Shown piece by piece: positions 1-5,247 of a stretch of DNA of 5,247 nt. This DNA is from CBFCZU01 sp965602635 (GTDB lineage Bacteria; Planctomycetota; Phycisphaerae; SM23-33). A program made the translations under genes and the position numbers. The notes under the pieces are model-generated. The model was given only the letters and a program-made list of their open reading frames with translations, made no database searches and was not told the DNA's origin. Every line of letters begins with the position of its first letter. Position 1 is the stretch's first letter. Location: contig CBFCZU010000282.1 in assembly GCA_965602635.1 (NCBI GenBank), positions 1-5,247 on the forward strand, written 5' to 3'.

Positions 1-691
1 CCTTGTGTCCCTGCCACCAGCCAAAGCCGGCGATCTCGTAGCCCTGCCCCTTGTAATCAGGATAGACCCGGGAGAGGTCCTTCAATATGCCCTTTGTGTA
101 CTTGATGAACCAGTTGTCGTACTCACAGCCCAGGGGCCATTTCTCGTTGCTGAATCTGCCTTCCCGTCGCGACGGCGGCAAGACGTCATAGGCCAGGCAG
201 CGGTTGCCACAACAAGCCTTGATGACCAGCACCACTTCATCATGGACATGTCCCATGATGTGACCAAACTGCAACTCGGGCCCTACGTTCCGGCCATTCA
301 CGTGGACGCTCAACGCACATGCCTTGGTCTTGGTAGCCTTCCCAAGGTTGTACATGTAGAAGACGTCATTCCGGGTGGTCCAGTTGCCGTCGTCGTCCAC
401 CAGATGCTGGAACATCCCCTTCTTCTTCACAAGCGGGTCCAGGCTCTTGGCGATGCTGCCCATTCCACACATGTTCGATTGGCCCGACAGGATGAAGACC
501 TTGATCGGTTTCCTCGTATCCGGAGCCTTGTTGTCCGGGTCGGGCAACTGGGCCGGGCCGTCGGCCGCGGCGGCGGGAAGGGCCAGCAACGCCGTCGCGA
601 GGGCAGCAACCCAAAACACGGTCTTGCATTGGCGGTTCTTCAACGTTCTGGTGTGCCTTTCTTCTTCAGTTGGGGAACATTGGGAATTCAC
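1..691 (-). CDS. Sialate O-acetylesterase-like SGNH hydrolase (SASA domain), secreted; 3' end outside window
   Basis: The 230 visible residues are the N-terminal part of a carbohydrate esterase that probably removes O-acetyl groups from a glycan outside the cytoplasm. Residues 1-20 are polar and basic (a long n-region). A hydrophobic stretch at about 25-43 ends in Ala residues (LPAAAA), consistent with a Sec signal peptide. The mature part starts its first beta strand with IKVFILSG, followed by GQSNM (70-74), the SASA nucleophile block with Ser72. NVGPEL (135-140) matches the second conserved block, and VVLVIKACCGNRCLAYD (153-169) the strand and loop that follow. GFGWWQGHK (222-230) is the block-III region where the window ends, so the catalytic Asp/His block lies outside. 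The GTG start at 691 is chosen because GAGGAG sits 9 nt upstream and because it overlaps the upstream TGA in a GTGA arrangement. A TTG at about residue 17 is an alternative. The family call is solid; the substrate is unknown. Confidence 0.88.
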   Translation of the reverse strand, partial: MNSQCSPTEEERHTRTLKNRQCKTVFWVAALATALLALPAAAADGPAQLPDPDNKAPDTRKPIKVFILSGQSNMCGMGSIAKSLDPLVKKKGMFQHLVDDDGNWTTRNDVFYMYNLGKATKTKACALSVHVNGRNVGPELQFGHIMGHVHDEVVLVIKACCGNRCLAYDVLPPSRREGRFSNEKWPLGCEYDNWFIKYTKGILKDLSRVYPDYKGQGYEIAGFGWWQGHK

Positions 692-951
692 TTCGTCCGT
701 CTCCTCATTACATGCCACGGCGACTGCCAGCCGACGGGATTTCTGGGGCTGAATCCGCCGGCCTCGATGAAGAGGTAGTCCTCGCCGCCAACCGCCTTGA
801 CTTCCATCTTCAGCGCCTGATAGCGCGTCAGGTCCATCAGCGTGTCGCCCGACCAGAGCCACATCACGCTGTCGGTCCGGCCCTCGTCCTTGAAGGTCCT
901 CTTACCGAACCGGGCGCGACCGGCCTTCATCTGCTTCCCGGGAGTGAACTC
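688..951 (-). pseudogene. Displaced C-terminal module of the PDZ/HEAT (DUF6288-like) protein, out of frame with its parent
   Basis: Downstream of the frame break near 950 the coherent protein continues in a different frame for about 87 codons to a TGA at 690-688. It begins EFTPGKQMKAG and contains TFKDEGRTDS, WLWSGDTLMDL, ALKMEVKAVGG and DYLFIEAGGFS. These are well-formed alternating hydrophobic/polar strands, as expected of a beta-rich C-terminal domain. From memory, this resembles the end of long secreted DUF6288-type planctomycete proteins. There is no convincing start codon and ribosome-binding site of its own: the only ATG (930) is internal to the module and is preceded by GGGAAGCAG. I therefore read it as the severed end of the PDZ/HEAT gene. 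Its stop overlaps the esterase start. The alternative is an independent 80-residue protein starting at 930. Confidence 0.7.
701..706 (-). promoter_or_regulatory. Shine-Dalgarno GAGGAG deciding the GTG start of the esterase
   Basis: GAGGAG on the minus strand lies 9 nt before the GTG at 691-689. It sits inside the last codons of the displaced C-terminal module upstream, whose TGA (690-688) overlaps the GTG in a 4-base GTGA. This is the classic geometry for translational coupling and argues that the two were expressed as one operon. Confidence 0.7.
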
Positions 952-2521
952 GCGGAGGAATCCTGAACGTCCCGCGCAGGAGCGAGACCTCCTTGTCCCA
1001 CAAGGTGTTCACTCTTGTGGCGCCGTAACAGCCCGGTCCGATGCACGTGTCCGAGCATCTTCCAATTGGGTGCTGGGGGATCTTGCCTTCGTACTGGCCG
1101 AAAGCGCCCCTCCCTTTCTTCCAACCGGCCTTGGCGGGATCGAAGTCGAGCGCGTACCAGTTCTCCATGCCCTTGGGCAACGTCACGTCGCCAAGGACGG
1201 GAAGGATCTTCTTGTAGCATCGCCCATCGGCGGCCACGGGGGCCAGAGCTTGAATCGCCGAATTCTGTAGCCACCAGTCGTCATGCTTGAGCCACGGCAG
1301 GATGGCGTCGACGTGCGGCGCGACCCTGTCCGCCGAGGCCAGCCCGATCGTCTCCAGGGCTCCGTCCACGACCCACCAGGATTCCTCGGGATCGGAGATC
1401 ATGCCGACCAACAGGGCGAACACTTCGTCGGTCAACAATGTCTGCGGCAGGATGCGAATGCTGGACACACCCGCCCGGCGGACGCGGGCATCCTTTGACT
1501 TGAGCAGCTCGACGATCAGTCGGCCGTCTCCGACGGGCTTGGCGGATTTCCGCACCGTCCAGCCGATGTGGTTCTGAGCGAGTCCGGCGGCCCGCTGTGC
1601 CGCGTGTCTGCGGATGCCGTGGTCCTGGTGGTGGGCGTAGCAGCGCAGTGTCTCGATGTCGACGTTCTCCGCATTGAGCCGCCCGATGACCTGCATGGCT
1701 GAATCGTTGGCCAGGGTTTCCTCGTCGATGGCCGGGGATTTGCCGTACCAGCCGCCGAGATAGCAATGCTCCTCGGCGGCGTCCACCGAGCGTTGGATGG
1801 CCGGGAGAACCGACTGGTCGCCCGTGCGCAGGTAGTATTCACACAGCGGCATGCCGCCGTAGCCCAGGTACCAGGACGCGTGGCCCGACAAGGCGGACAC
1901 TCCTCTCGCCCATCGGCGCACCACCTCCAGGTCCTTCTCCTCGCCGGTGGAGAGCAGGAACAGCATCCCGATCCCGCCGAAGCCGGGACTGCTGCCGGGT
2001 CTGGCCAGGTAGTCGGCAAAGCCGCGCACGATCTTGTCCGACTTGGGACAATCGAGCGGCCAGGTCTTGCTGTAGGCGCCGAGCACGGGAATCTTGACGA
2101 CCACTTCCTCGGCCGCGGCGCCCGCCTTCTCCTTGACCATGAACTTGAGGACGCCATCGGTCGCCTCCGCCGCGCTCACGATCTGACCCAACTGGATGCG
2201 CGGGTCGATGTCGGCCAGCTTCTGACCGTTGATGGTCTCGATGATCTGGCCGGCTTTCAGCTTGCCCGTCGCCTCGGCGGGCGAGCCCTCCTCGATGTTC
2301 TTGATCCGCATCGTGAAGGCGGGCTGGACCAGGTCGATCCCCATGCCGACGGGGCCGAAGCGAGCGATGGTCTGGAGCGATTTCGTCTCCGACGGCCGGG
2401 TGGAGAAGAGCGCGGGGCGCTTGTAGAACGAGCCCTCGCCCGCTGCGGCGATGCCGCAGGTCAAGATGGTTGCCGCGAGCGCAAGCCACGTGACTGCCAT
2501 CGGTCGTCTGTCGTACATCAT
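902..2521 (-). CDS. Secreted PDZ plus HEAT-repeat protein, DUF6288-like, C-terminus lost by frame break
   Basis: The frame gives 539 residues. A signal peptide is visible at 1-28 (MAVTWLALAATILTCGIAAA after a basic MMYDRRP). Residues about 58-150 form a PDZ-like domain: GMGIDL, then IKNIEEGSPAEATGKLKAGQ and IIETINGQKL. Residues about 165-258 look like the start of an alpha/alpha toroid (GIGMLFLL, ASWYLGYGGMPLCEYYLRTG, YLGGW). About 285-440 are helical HEAT-type repeats (YAHHQDHGIRRHAAQRAAG, ARVRRAGVSSI, DDWWLQNSAIQALAPVAADG). Residues 447-522 (TLPKGMENWYALDFDP to LLRGTFRIPP) begin a beta-rich domain. From about residue 523 the frame reads non-family sequence (RVHSREADEGRSRPVR) and stops at 902, while the real continuation is in another frame. 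ATG 2521 is chosen over upstream in-frame starts because AAGG lies 7 nt upstream and the sequence before it is repeat-like and non-coding. The function is unknown; a PDZ and repeat scaffold suggests periplasmic binding or an enzyme accessory role. It is shorter than the relatives I recall. Confidence 0.75.
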   Translation of the reverse strand: MMYDRRPMAVTWLALAATILTCGIAAAGEGSFYKRPALFSTRPSETKSLQTIARFGPVGMGIDLVQPAFTMRIKNIEEGSPAEATGKLKAGQIIETINGQKLADIDPRIQLGQIVSAAEATDGVLKFMVKEKAGAAAEEVVVKIPVLGAYSKTWPLDCPKSDKIVRGFADYLARPGSSPGFGGIGMLFLLSTGEEKDLEVVRRWARGVSALSGHASWYLGYGGMPLCEYYLRTGDQSVLPAIQRSVDAAEEHCYLGGWYGKSPAIDEETLANDSAMQVIGRLNAENVDIETLRCYAHHQDHGIRRHAAQRAAGLAQNHIGWTVRKSAKPVGDGRLIVELLKSKDARVRRAGVSSIRILPQTLLTDEVFALLVGMISDPEESWWVVDGALETIGLASADRVAPHVDAILPWLKHDDWWLQNSAIQALAPVAADGRCYKKILPVLGDVTLPKGMENWYALDFDPAKAGWKKGRGAFGQYEGKIPQHPIGRCSDTCIGPGCYGATRVNTLWDKEVSLLRGTFRIPPRVHSREADEGRSRPVR

Positions 2522-2542
2522 CACCTGGCCTTGCTCTCCATC

Positions 2543-2562
2543 CCACTCGTGCTCATTCGTGG
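2543..2562 (-). repeat. Two-unit CACGA-type short tandem repeat (CCACGAATGA / GCACGAGTGG)
   Basis: On the minus strand two 10-base units follow each other: CCACGAATGA then GCACGAGTGG. They share CACGA followed by a purine and TG. Motifs of this CACGAATGA type recur in non-coding DNA of many environmental bacteria, including planctomycetes, where they are often mistranslated as TTNEHE-like N-termini. That is general knowledge from reading such genomes. Here the repeat sits just upstream of the PDZ/HEAT gene and argues that its coding start lies downstream of it. Confidence 0.45.
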
Positions 2563-2646
2563 TTCTTCTCACCCATCGTCCCAAGCATCGCCTGGGCGGA
2601 GGCATCGCCGCTGATCTGGGGGCGCATCCCCTCGCGCTCGGCCGAC

Positions 2647-2676
2647 ATTGTACATGGCTGCCCTTGCCGCTGCCAG
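2647..2676 (-). promoter_or_regulatory. Candidate sigma-70-type promoter for the PDZ/HEAT gene
   Basis: On the minus strand CTGGCA (2676-2671; four of six matches to TTGACA) is followed after 18 bases by TACAAT (2652-2647; five of six matches to TATAAT). Transcription would start near 2640 and leave a leader of about 120 bases before the ATG at 2521. Its position in the only long gap of an otherwise compact gene row supports it. The -35 match is modest and consensus use in this organism is unknown. Confidence 0.45.
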
Positions 2677-2820
2677 TTGGGGAGGGAGGGGCCCGCAGTA
2701 TGGCCCCGGATCTTGGGGTGCGCGCCGCAGCGCCCTGAATCGTGCTCGTCGTCGTCGATCACGGCGACATCCCGACCGAAGGCTCTCCCAAACACCTCCG
2801 TATTCGCGGCGGTCAACAGG

Positions 2821-3750
2821 TCATCGACCAGGCTCAGCCTTCCTTGCTGCCTGCTTGATCTTCTGCCACGCCTCATAGGCACGCTTCAGCTTGCCGGGAA
2901 TGTCGCCGCGTTGTGTGTAGCCCATCGTCCCCAGAGGACCGCGATACCCCATCTCATCCAGCGTGCGGACCAGCGGGACCATGTCGAAGCTGCCTTCACC
3001 GAGGATCTTGTGCGTGGCCTTGTCCTTGTCTGTGCCCTGGATGACGACGATCATCAAGTAGGGCTTCGCCCGAATCAGGTCCGCGCGAAGCTTGTCCTGG
3101 TCGCGGTTCCCGACGGCCTGCCAGTGGTGCAGGTGGAACATCACACCGACGTTGCGCCGATCGACGGCCTTGGCGATCCGCAGGTTGTCGTCGATCGTCT
3201 CGATCCAGTTGCCGATGTGCATGTAGGGCGCCACACCGCCGAGGCCATACTTCTCCGCGTCGTCGGACATCTCGCGGAGGATCTTCACCGCCATCGCGAC
3301 AGCCTTGGGGTCTTTTCGGTCCATCTTCTTGCGGCTGCCGACCGACGGGACGAACACCACCTTCGTGCCCTTGAGCAGCGGCAGGTTGTCCCTGATGACC
3401 TGCGTGCACGTGCCGTCCTCGATGTAGAAGCGGGCGTGGATGGCGGCCAGGCGCACCTTGTGCTTCTTCATGGCCGCCAGGTAGGCGGGCAGCATCTTCC
3501 ACCGCTTGGGGTCGTCTTTGAGCGAGAGCATCACGCCGTCGTATCCCCGCTCGGCCAGGATCGCAATCTGGGTGGCCGGCTCGCCCCACTTGTACTTGTA
3601 GAACCAGTTGGTCATCGCGAAGTGCGACGTCGTCCACGGCAGGTCCTGCACCAGGTTGACTTTCATGTCCTTGTCCCTCGCGGGGGCCGCGAGGGTTGCT
3701 GTCCAGGCGAAAAGGAGCAGCACAATTGAGCTCCTCTGCGGAATGTGCAT
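2821..3750 (-). CDS. Secreted sugar phosphate isomerase/epimerase-like TIM barrel (AP-endonuclease-2 superfamily)
   Basis: The protein has 309 residues and looks intact. A signal peptide is visible at about 1-24 (IVLLLFAWTATLAAPA), so it should act in the periplasm or outside. The rest shows the alternating strands and helices of a xylose-isomerase-like barrel: GYDGVMLSL (69-77), VRLAAIHARF (99-108), KVVFVPSV (130-137), GGVAPYMHIGNWIETIDDN (171-189), NVGVMFHLHHWQAVG (200-214), LMIVVIQGTD (232-241), ILGEGSFDMVPLVRTLDEMG (249-268) and GPLGTMGY (271-278). The GEGSFD and GYRGPLG blocks are typical of secreted planctomycete members of the family. The acidic metal ligands usual at the ends of strands 5, 6 and 8 are not evident, so a canonical isomerase reaction is uncertain. 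ATG 3750 is chosen because AAGGAGG lies just upstream and the signal peptide starts there. An in-frame ATG at 3849 would bury that hydrophobic segment behind 33 residues. Confidence 0.85.
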   Translation of the reverse strand: MHIPQRSSIVLLLFAWTATLAAPARDKDMKVNLVQDLPWTTSHFAMTNWFYKYKWGEPATQIAILAERGYDGVMLSLKDDPKRWKMLPAYLAAMKKHKVRLAAIHARFYIEDGTCTQVIRDNLPLLKGTKVVFVPSVGSRKKMDRKDPKAVAMAVKILREMSDDAEKYGLGGVAPYMHIGNWIETIDDNLRIAKAVDRRNVGVMFHLHHWQAVGNRDQDKLRADLIRAKPYLMIVVIQGTDKDKATHKILGEGSFDMVPLVRTLDEMGYRGPLGTMGYTQRGDIPGKLKRAYEAWQKIKQAARKAEPGR

Positions 3751-3754
3751 GGCG

Positions 3755-3761
3755 CCTCCTT
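3755..3761 (-). promoter_or_regulatory. Strong Shine-Dalgarno AAGGAGG of the isomerase-like gene
   Basis: AAGGAGG is almost fully complementary to the 16S anti-SD and ends 4 nt before the ATG at 3750. The spacing is slightly short but workable. It fixes the start at the signal peptide rather than at the in-frame ATG 99 bases upstream. Confidence 0.75.
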
Positions 3762-3858
3762 GGGCTGGCTCTCGCAGGTCCCTTGTGGCCGGCCCCATTG
3801 CTTGTGCTATCTCAGATTGGTCTCCTGGGGAGGACAGGCTTTTCTTCATGTGAACCCA

Positions 3859-4088
3859 TCACTCCGCCAGCTCGGCAACTGTGTTCTTTGCGAAGTCGTA
3901 GTCCCAGCGGCGCGAGCCGTCGCGCTTTTCAACCGACGTTCACAGGTCTCGCGCGACTTGCCGGAATCGGCCTGCTCGAACGCCCTGCGGTCCTCTTCCT
4001 GCATCTCGCTGGCTCCTGCACCAAGCACCGTTGATATGCAACTCGCTACCGTGACAACCACCAGCACTGACAATGGCATGCTCTTCAC
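3859..4088 (-). pseudogene. Tiny secreted-protein gene, frame-broken, with a tail copied from the upstream lyase-like gene
   Basis: A GTG at 4088 with AAGGA 6 nt upstream, inside the end of the previous gene, opens MKSMPLSVLVVVTVASC, a clear signal peptide to about residue 25. It continues with SEMQEEDRRAFEQADSGKSR. An in-frame ATG at 4079 is an alternative start. After about residue 50 this frame turns into low-complexity, family-free sequence and stops at 3846 (80 residues). In the frame that stops at 3861-3859, positions 3921-3862 encode DGSRRWDYDFAKNTVAELAE. This aligns with the last residues of the upstream gene (GKRKWEYDFEKNTVTEVKE) at 12 of 19 positions. The simplest reading is a paralogue reduced to its signal peptide and C-terminal end, with the frame lost between about 3940 and 3921; a short A-run (AAAA, 3929-3926) lies there. 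The alternative is a genuine small exported protein of 80 residues. Confidence 0.6.
3881..3905. repeat. 25-base direct repeat, copy 1 (inside the broken small gene)
   Basis: These 25 bases match positions 4113-4137 at 22 of 25. They encode the Y-D-F-x-K-N-T core of the shared C-terminal tail. The two copies are 232 bases apart, not a multiple of three. The partner lies at the end of the lyase-like gene. This is paralogous coding sequence, but it could also serve as a short recombination site. Confidence 0.75.
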
Positions 4089-4090
4089 GA

Positions 4091-5247
4091 CTATTCCTTC
4101 ACCTCCGTCACAGTGTTCTTCTCGAAGTCGTATTCCCATTTCCTCTTGCCGTAGAGCAGGGTCACGACGCTGCTGCCGGCCTTGTTCCGCATGTAGGGGC
4201 TATTGTAGGCGTACTGGGGATTGAGGTCCACGGTCTTGCCGTCGATCCTGGGAAGGGTGTACGGCTTCCCTTCCTTGCGCACCTGGGGAGTCATGGCAAA
4301 GAACTCGACCTTCGCGGAGTCTGGCCCTCGGTATTCGAGCTTGCCGTCGCTGTAGCCGAGCGGCGCCGCCAGGATGGCTTCCTGGAACGCATCGAAGGAA
4401 CCATACACCGCAGCTCTCCCGGTCTGGATGATGATGGGAGAGTAGATGTCGTTCGTGTATAGCAGCCGCTTGAGCGAGTCCATCCAGAAATATCCGCCGT
4501 CGACAACCTTGACCGCGGCGTATGCTTCCTGATTGTCTACAAAGACCCACCCACGCTTTTCGGAGACCTTGCCGTTCAGAGCTTCAAAAGCAATCCGAGT
4601 GTCCCCAGGAACATAGGGCCCGTCCGAACACATCTGAGTGATCCGCACGTCCTTGTGCTGGACATTCCATTTCTCGCCGGTGTACGCGTCGAGGGAAATC
4701 GCAGCGAGATTACGGAAGATCACGCCGCTCCAGCGCCCCATGGCGCCGTTGCTGCGAGGCCCATTAGGATCGTACATCCCGCATCCCGTTACGTACTCAG
4801 GAGTGCACCAGGCGTAATTGATGGCTTTGCAGTCTTTATAGAAGCCTTCTTCCTTGCTGCTCCCACCGGTGGAACGATCATTGATGATTTCGTAGGTCTT
4901 GGTCGTCTTCCCGAGTTTACGTAGAAGCAGCGCCGGTTCAGGAACCTGATAGCTGCTGTCTGCCGGCATAGTCAGAAAGAAAGTACTGCCGCGTTCCCCG
5001 TAGAGCATGGCCTGATAGGGATCCCACCTGTCGCCCATTCCGCCTCGCTTTGCCCGGCCCTTGCTGCCTCCACGCAGATCCGAGATTGACATCTGGGCAG
5101 ATTCCACCAAGACGACGTCCATGAACATTTTGGCCCGCTTACGTACGATTGGGTCCGGTGCGAAATCGATCAGATTGAAGTAGTGGGGGTAGGTGTGGGT
5201 TCCGAATATTATGACCGGTTGTTTCCAGATATTCTGACCGGTTCGGA
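4091..5247 (-). CDS. Large protein with polysaccharide-lyase-like (toroid plus beta-sandwich) features; 5' end outside window
   Basis: The frame is open from the window edge and gives 384 residues to a TAG at 4093-4091. The first visible residues (RTGQNIWKQPVIIFGTHTYP) show that the true start lies outside; the ATG at 5128 is internal. Residues about 18-75 read like the late part of an alpha/alpha toroid: HYFNLIDFAPDPIVRKRAK, then MFMDVVLVESAQ, then RGGSKGRAKRG. The remainder is beta-rich with many aromatic residues (RWDPYQAMLYG, WSGVIFRNLAAISLDAYTG, GWVFVDNQEAYAAVKVVDGG, IIIQTGRAAVYGSFDAFQEAIL). It ends in a Trp/Tyr strand (KWEYDFEKNTVTEV). This architecture recalls heparinase II/III-like and related uncharacterised planctomycete proteins, but I cannot name a family with certainty and no catalytic Tyr/His pair can be assigned. 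Its final codons contain the ribosome-binding site of the next, broken gene. Confidence 0.6.
   Translation of the reverse strand, partial: RTGQNIWKQPVIIFGTHTYPHYFNLIDFAPDPIVRKRAKMFMDVVLVESAQMSISDLRGGSKGRAKRGGMGDRWDPYQAMLYGERGSTFFLTMPADSSYQVPEPALLLRKLGKTTKTYEIINDRSTGGSSKEEGFYKDCKAINYAWCTPEYVTGCGMYDPNGPRSNGAMGRWSGVIFRNLAAISLDAYTGEKWNVQHKDVRITQMCSDGPYVPGDTRIAFEALNGKVSEKRGWVFVDNQEAYAAVKVVDGGYFWMDSLKRLLYTNDIYSPIIIQTGRAAVYGSFDAFQEAILAAPLGYSDGKLEYRGPDSAKVEFFAMTPQVRKEGKPYTLPRIDGKTVDLNPQYAYNSPYMRNKAGSSVVTLLYGKRKWEYDFEKNTVTEVKE
4113..4137. repeat. 25-base direct repeat, copy 2 (3' end of the lyase-like gene)
   Basis: This is the partner of the copy at 3881-3905, with three mismatches. It encodes the last strand of the lyase-like protein (WEYDFEKNTV). 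Confidence 0.75.

Larger units (their letters stand above)
2522..2820. other. Intergenic region, 299 bases: promoter candidate and short repeats, no gene seen
   Basis: This gap separates the isomerase stop from the PDZ/HEAT start. Reading frames crossing it have no family-like sequence, and one of them runs straight through the CACGA repeat, so I regard them as chance. It holds a plausible minus-strand -35/-10 pair (2647-2676), a short GAC-rich run (about 2737-2760), the CACGA repeat (2543-2562) and the ribosome-binding site of the next gene. I looked for a terminator after the isomerase. Only a small GCGC-loop-GCGC stem (about 2723-2736) is visible, with no following T-run, so no intrinsic terminator is called. 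Confidence 0.6.

Noticed and set aside
5..778. Long plus-strand open frame of 257 codons
   Set aside because: It lies opposite the esterase, whose minus-strand frame contains GQSNM, GPEL and WWQG blocks and a signal peptide. The plus-strand product has no family-like features.
2522..2605. Upstream in-frame ATG (2605) as start of the PDZ/HEAT protein
   Set aside because: The extra residues include the repeat-derived TTNEHEW and would precede a proper signal peptide; AAGG correctly spaced before ATG 2521 fits better.
1766..2614. Plus-strand open frame of 282 codons
   Set aside because: Antisense shadow of the PDZ domain and signal peptide region; high GC creates long spurious frames.
2723..2736. 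GCGC stem-loop considered as a terminator after the isomerase
   Set aside because: The stem is only about four pairs and no T-run follows on either strand.
2553..2882. Minus-strand open frame of 109 codons across the intergenic region
   Set aside because: It overlaps the end of the isomerase, runs through the promoter candidate and the CACGA repeat, and has no domain-like sequence.
2677..3729. Plus-strand open frame of 350 codons, longer than the gene opposite
   Set aside because: It is rich in His, Val and Arg in the pattern of an antisense frame (HRHRD, VVDRLDPVADVH), while the minus strand encodes a recognisable TIM barrel with a strong ribosome-binding site.
3751..3849. Upstream in-frame ATG (3849) as start of the isomerase-like protein
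   Set aside because: It would put 33 polar residues before the signal peptide; AAGGAGG immediately precedes ATG 3750.
5212..5243. Nine-base direct repeat TGACCGGTT (5212-5220 and 5235-5243)
   Set aside because: Short, inside a coherent coding frame, and only two copies; most likely chance.
1..5247. CRISPR array, tRNA, rRNA, transposase or phage genes
   Set aside because: No regularly spaced repeats, cloverleaf-like segments, terminal inverted repeats or recombinase motifs were seen.

Overview
The window is GC-rich. All five recognisable coding units lie on the minus strand, so transcription runs from high to low coordinates. Most products carry apparent Sec signal peptides. The mix (a SASA-type esterase, a secreted TIM-barrel sugar isomerase homologue, a PDZ/HEAT protein resembling DUF6288, and a large protein with lyase-like features) resembles secreted polysaccharide-catabolism loci of the PVC group (Planctomycetota, Verrucomicrobiota/Lentisphaerota). 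That assignment rests on family recognition, not on a search.

Layout in transcription order: (1) 5247-4091, the 3' part of a large protein whose beginning lies outside the window, tentatively an alpha/alpha-toroid plus beta-sandwich, polysaccharide-lyase-like protein. (2) 4088-3859, a tiny broken gene. It starts with its own signal peptide and ends, in a shifted frame, in a near copy of the C-terminal tail of gene 1. (3) 3750-2821, an apparently intact 309-residue secreted isomerase/epimerase-like TIM barrel that lacks the usual acidic metal ligands. (4) About 300 non-coding bases with a candidate promoter and a short CACGA-type repeat. (5) 2521-688, a PDZ plus HEAT-repeat protein whose reading frame breaks near 950; its C-terminal module continues in another frame to 688. 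(6) 691-1, the N-terminal 230 residues of a sialate O-acetylesterase-like SGNH hydrolase. Its GTG start overlaps the TGA of the displaced C-terminal module.

Genes 1-3 could be one transcript. The candidate promoter at 2647-2676 would start a second one carrying the PDZ/HEAT gene and the esterase. The likely common job is deacetylation, depolymerisation and processing of an acetylated or sulfated polysaccharide in the periplasm or outside the cell; this is inferred from content only.

The most notable signal is that two of the five units look abridged. The PDZ/HEAT gene shows one clear frame break and two suspected in-frame losses. The small gene reads as a signal peptide joined to a tail copied from its neighbour. 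Either the locus is decaying by internal deletion or the assembly has joined or collapsed repeats here. I saw no tRNA, rRNA, CRISPR array, insertion sequence or defence system, and no convincing evidence of a wholly new system.
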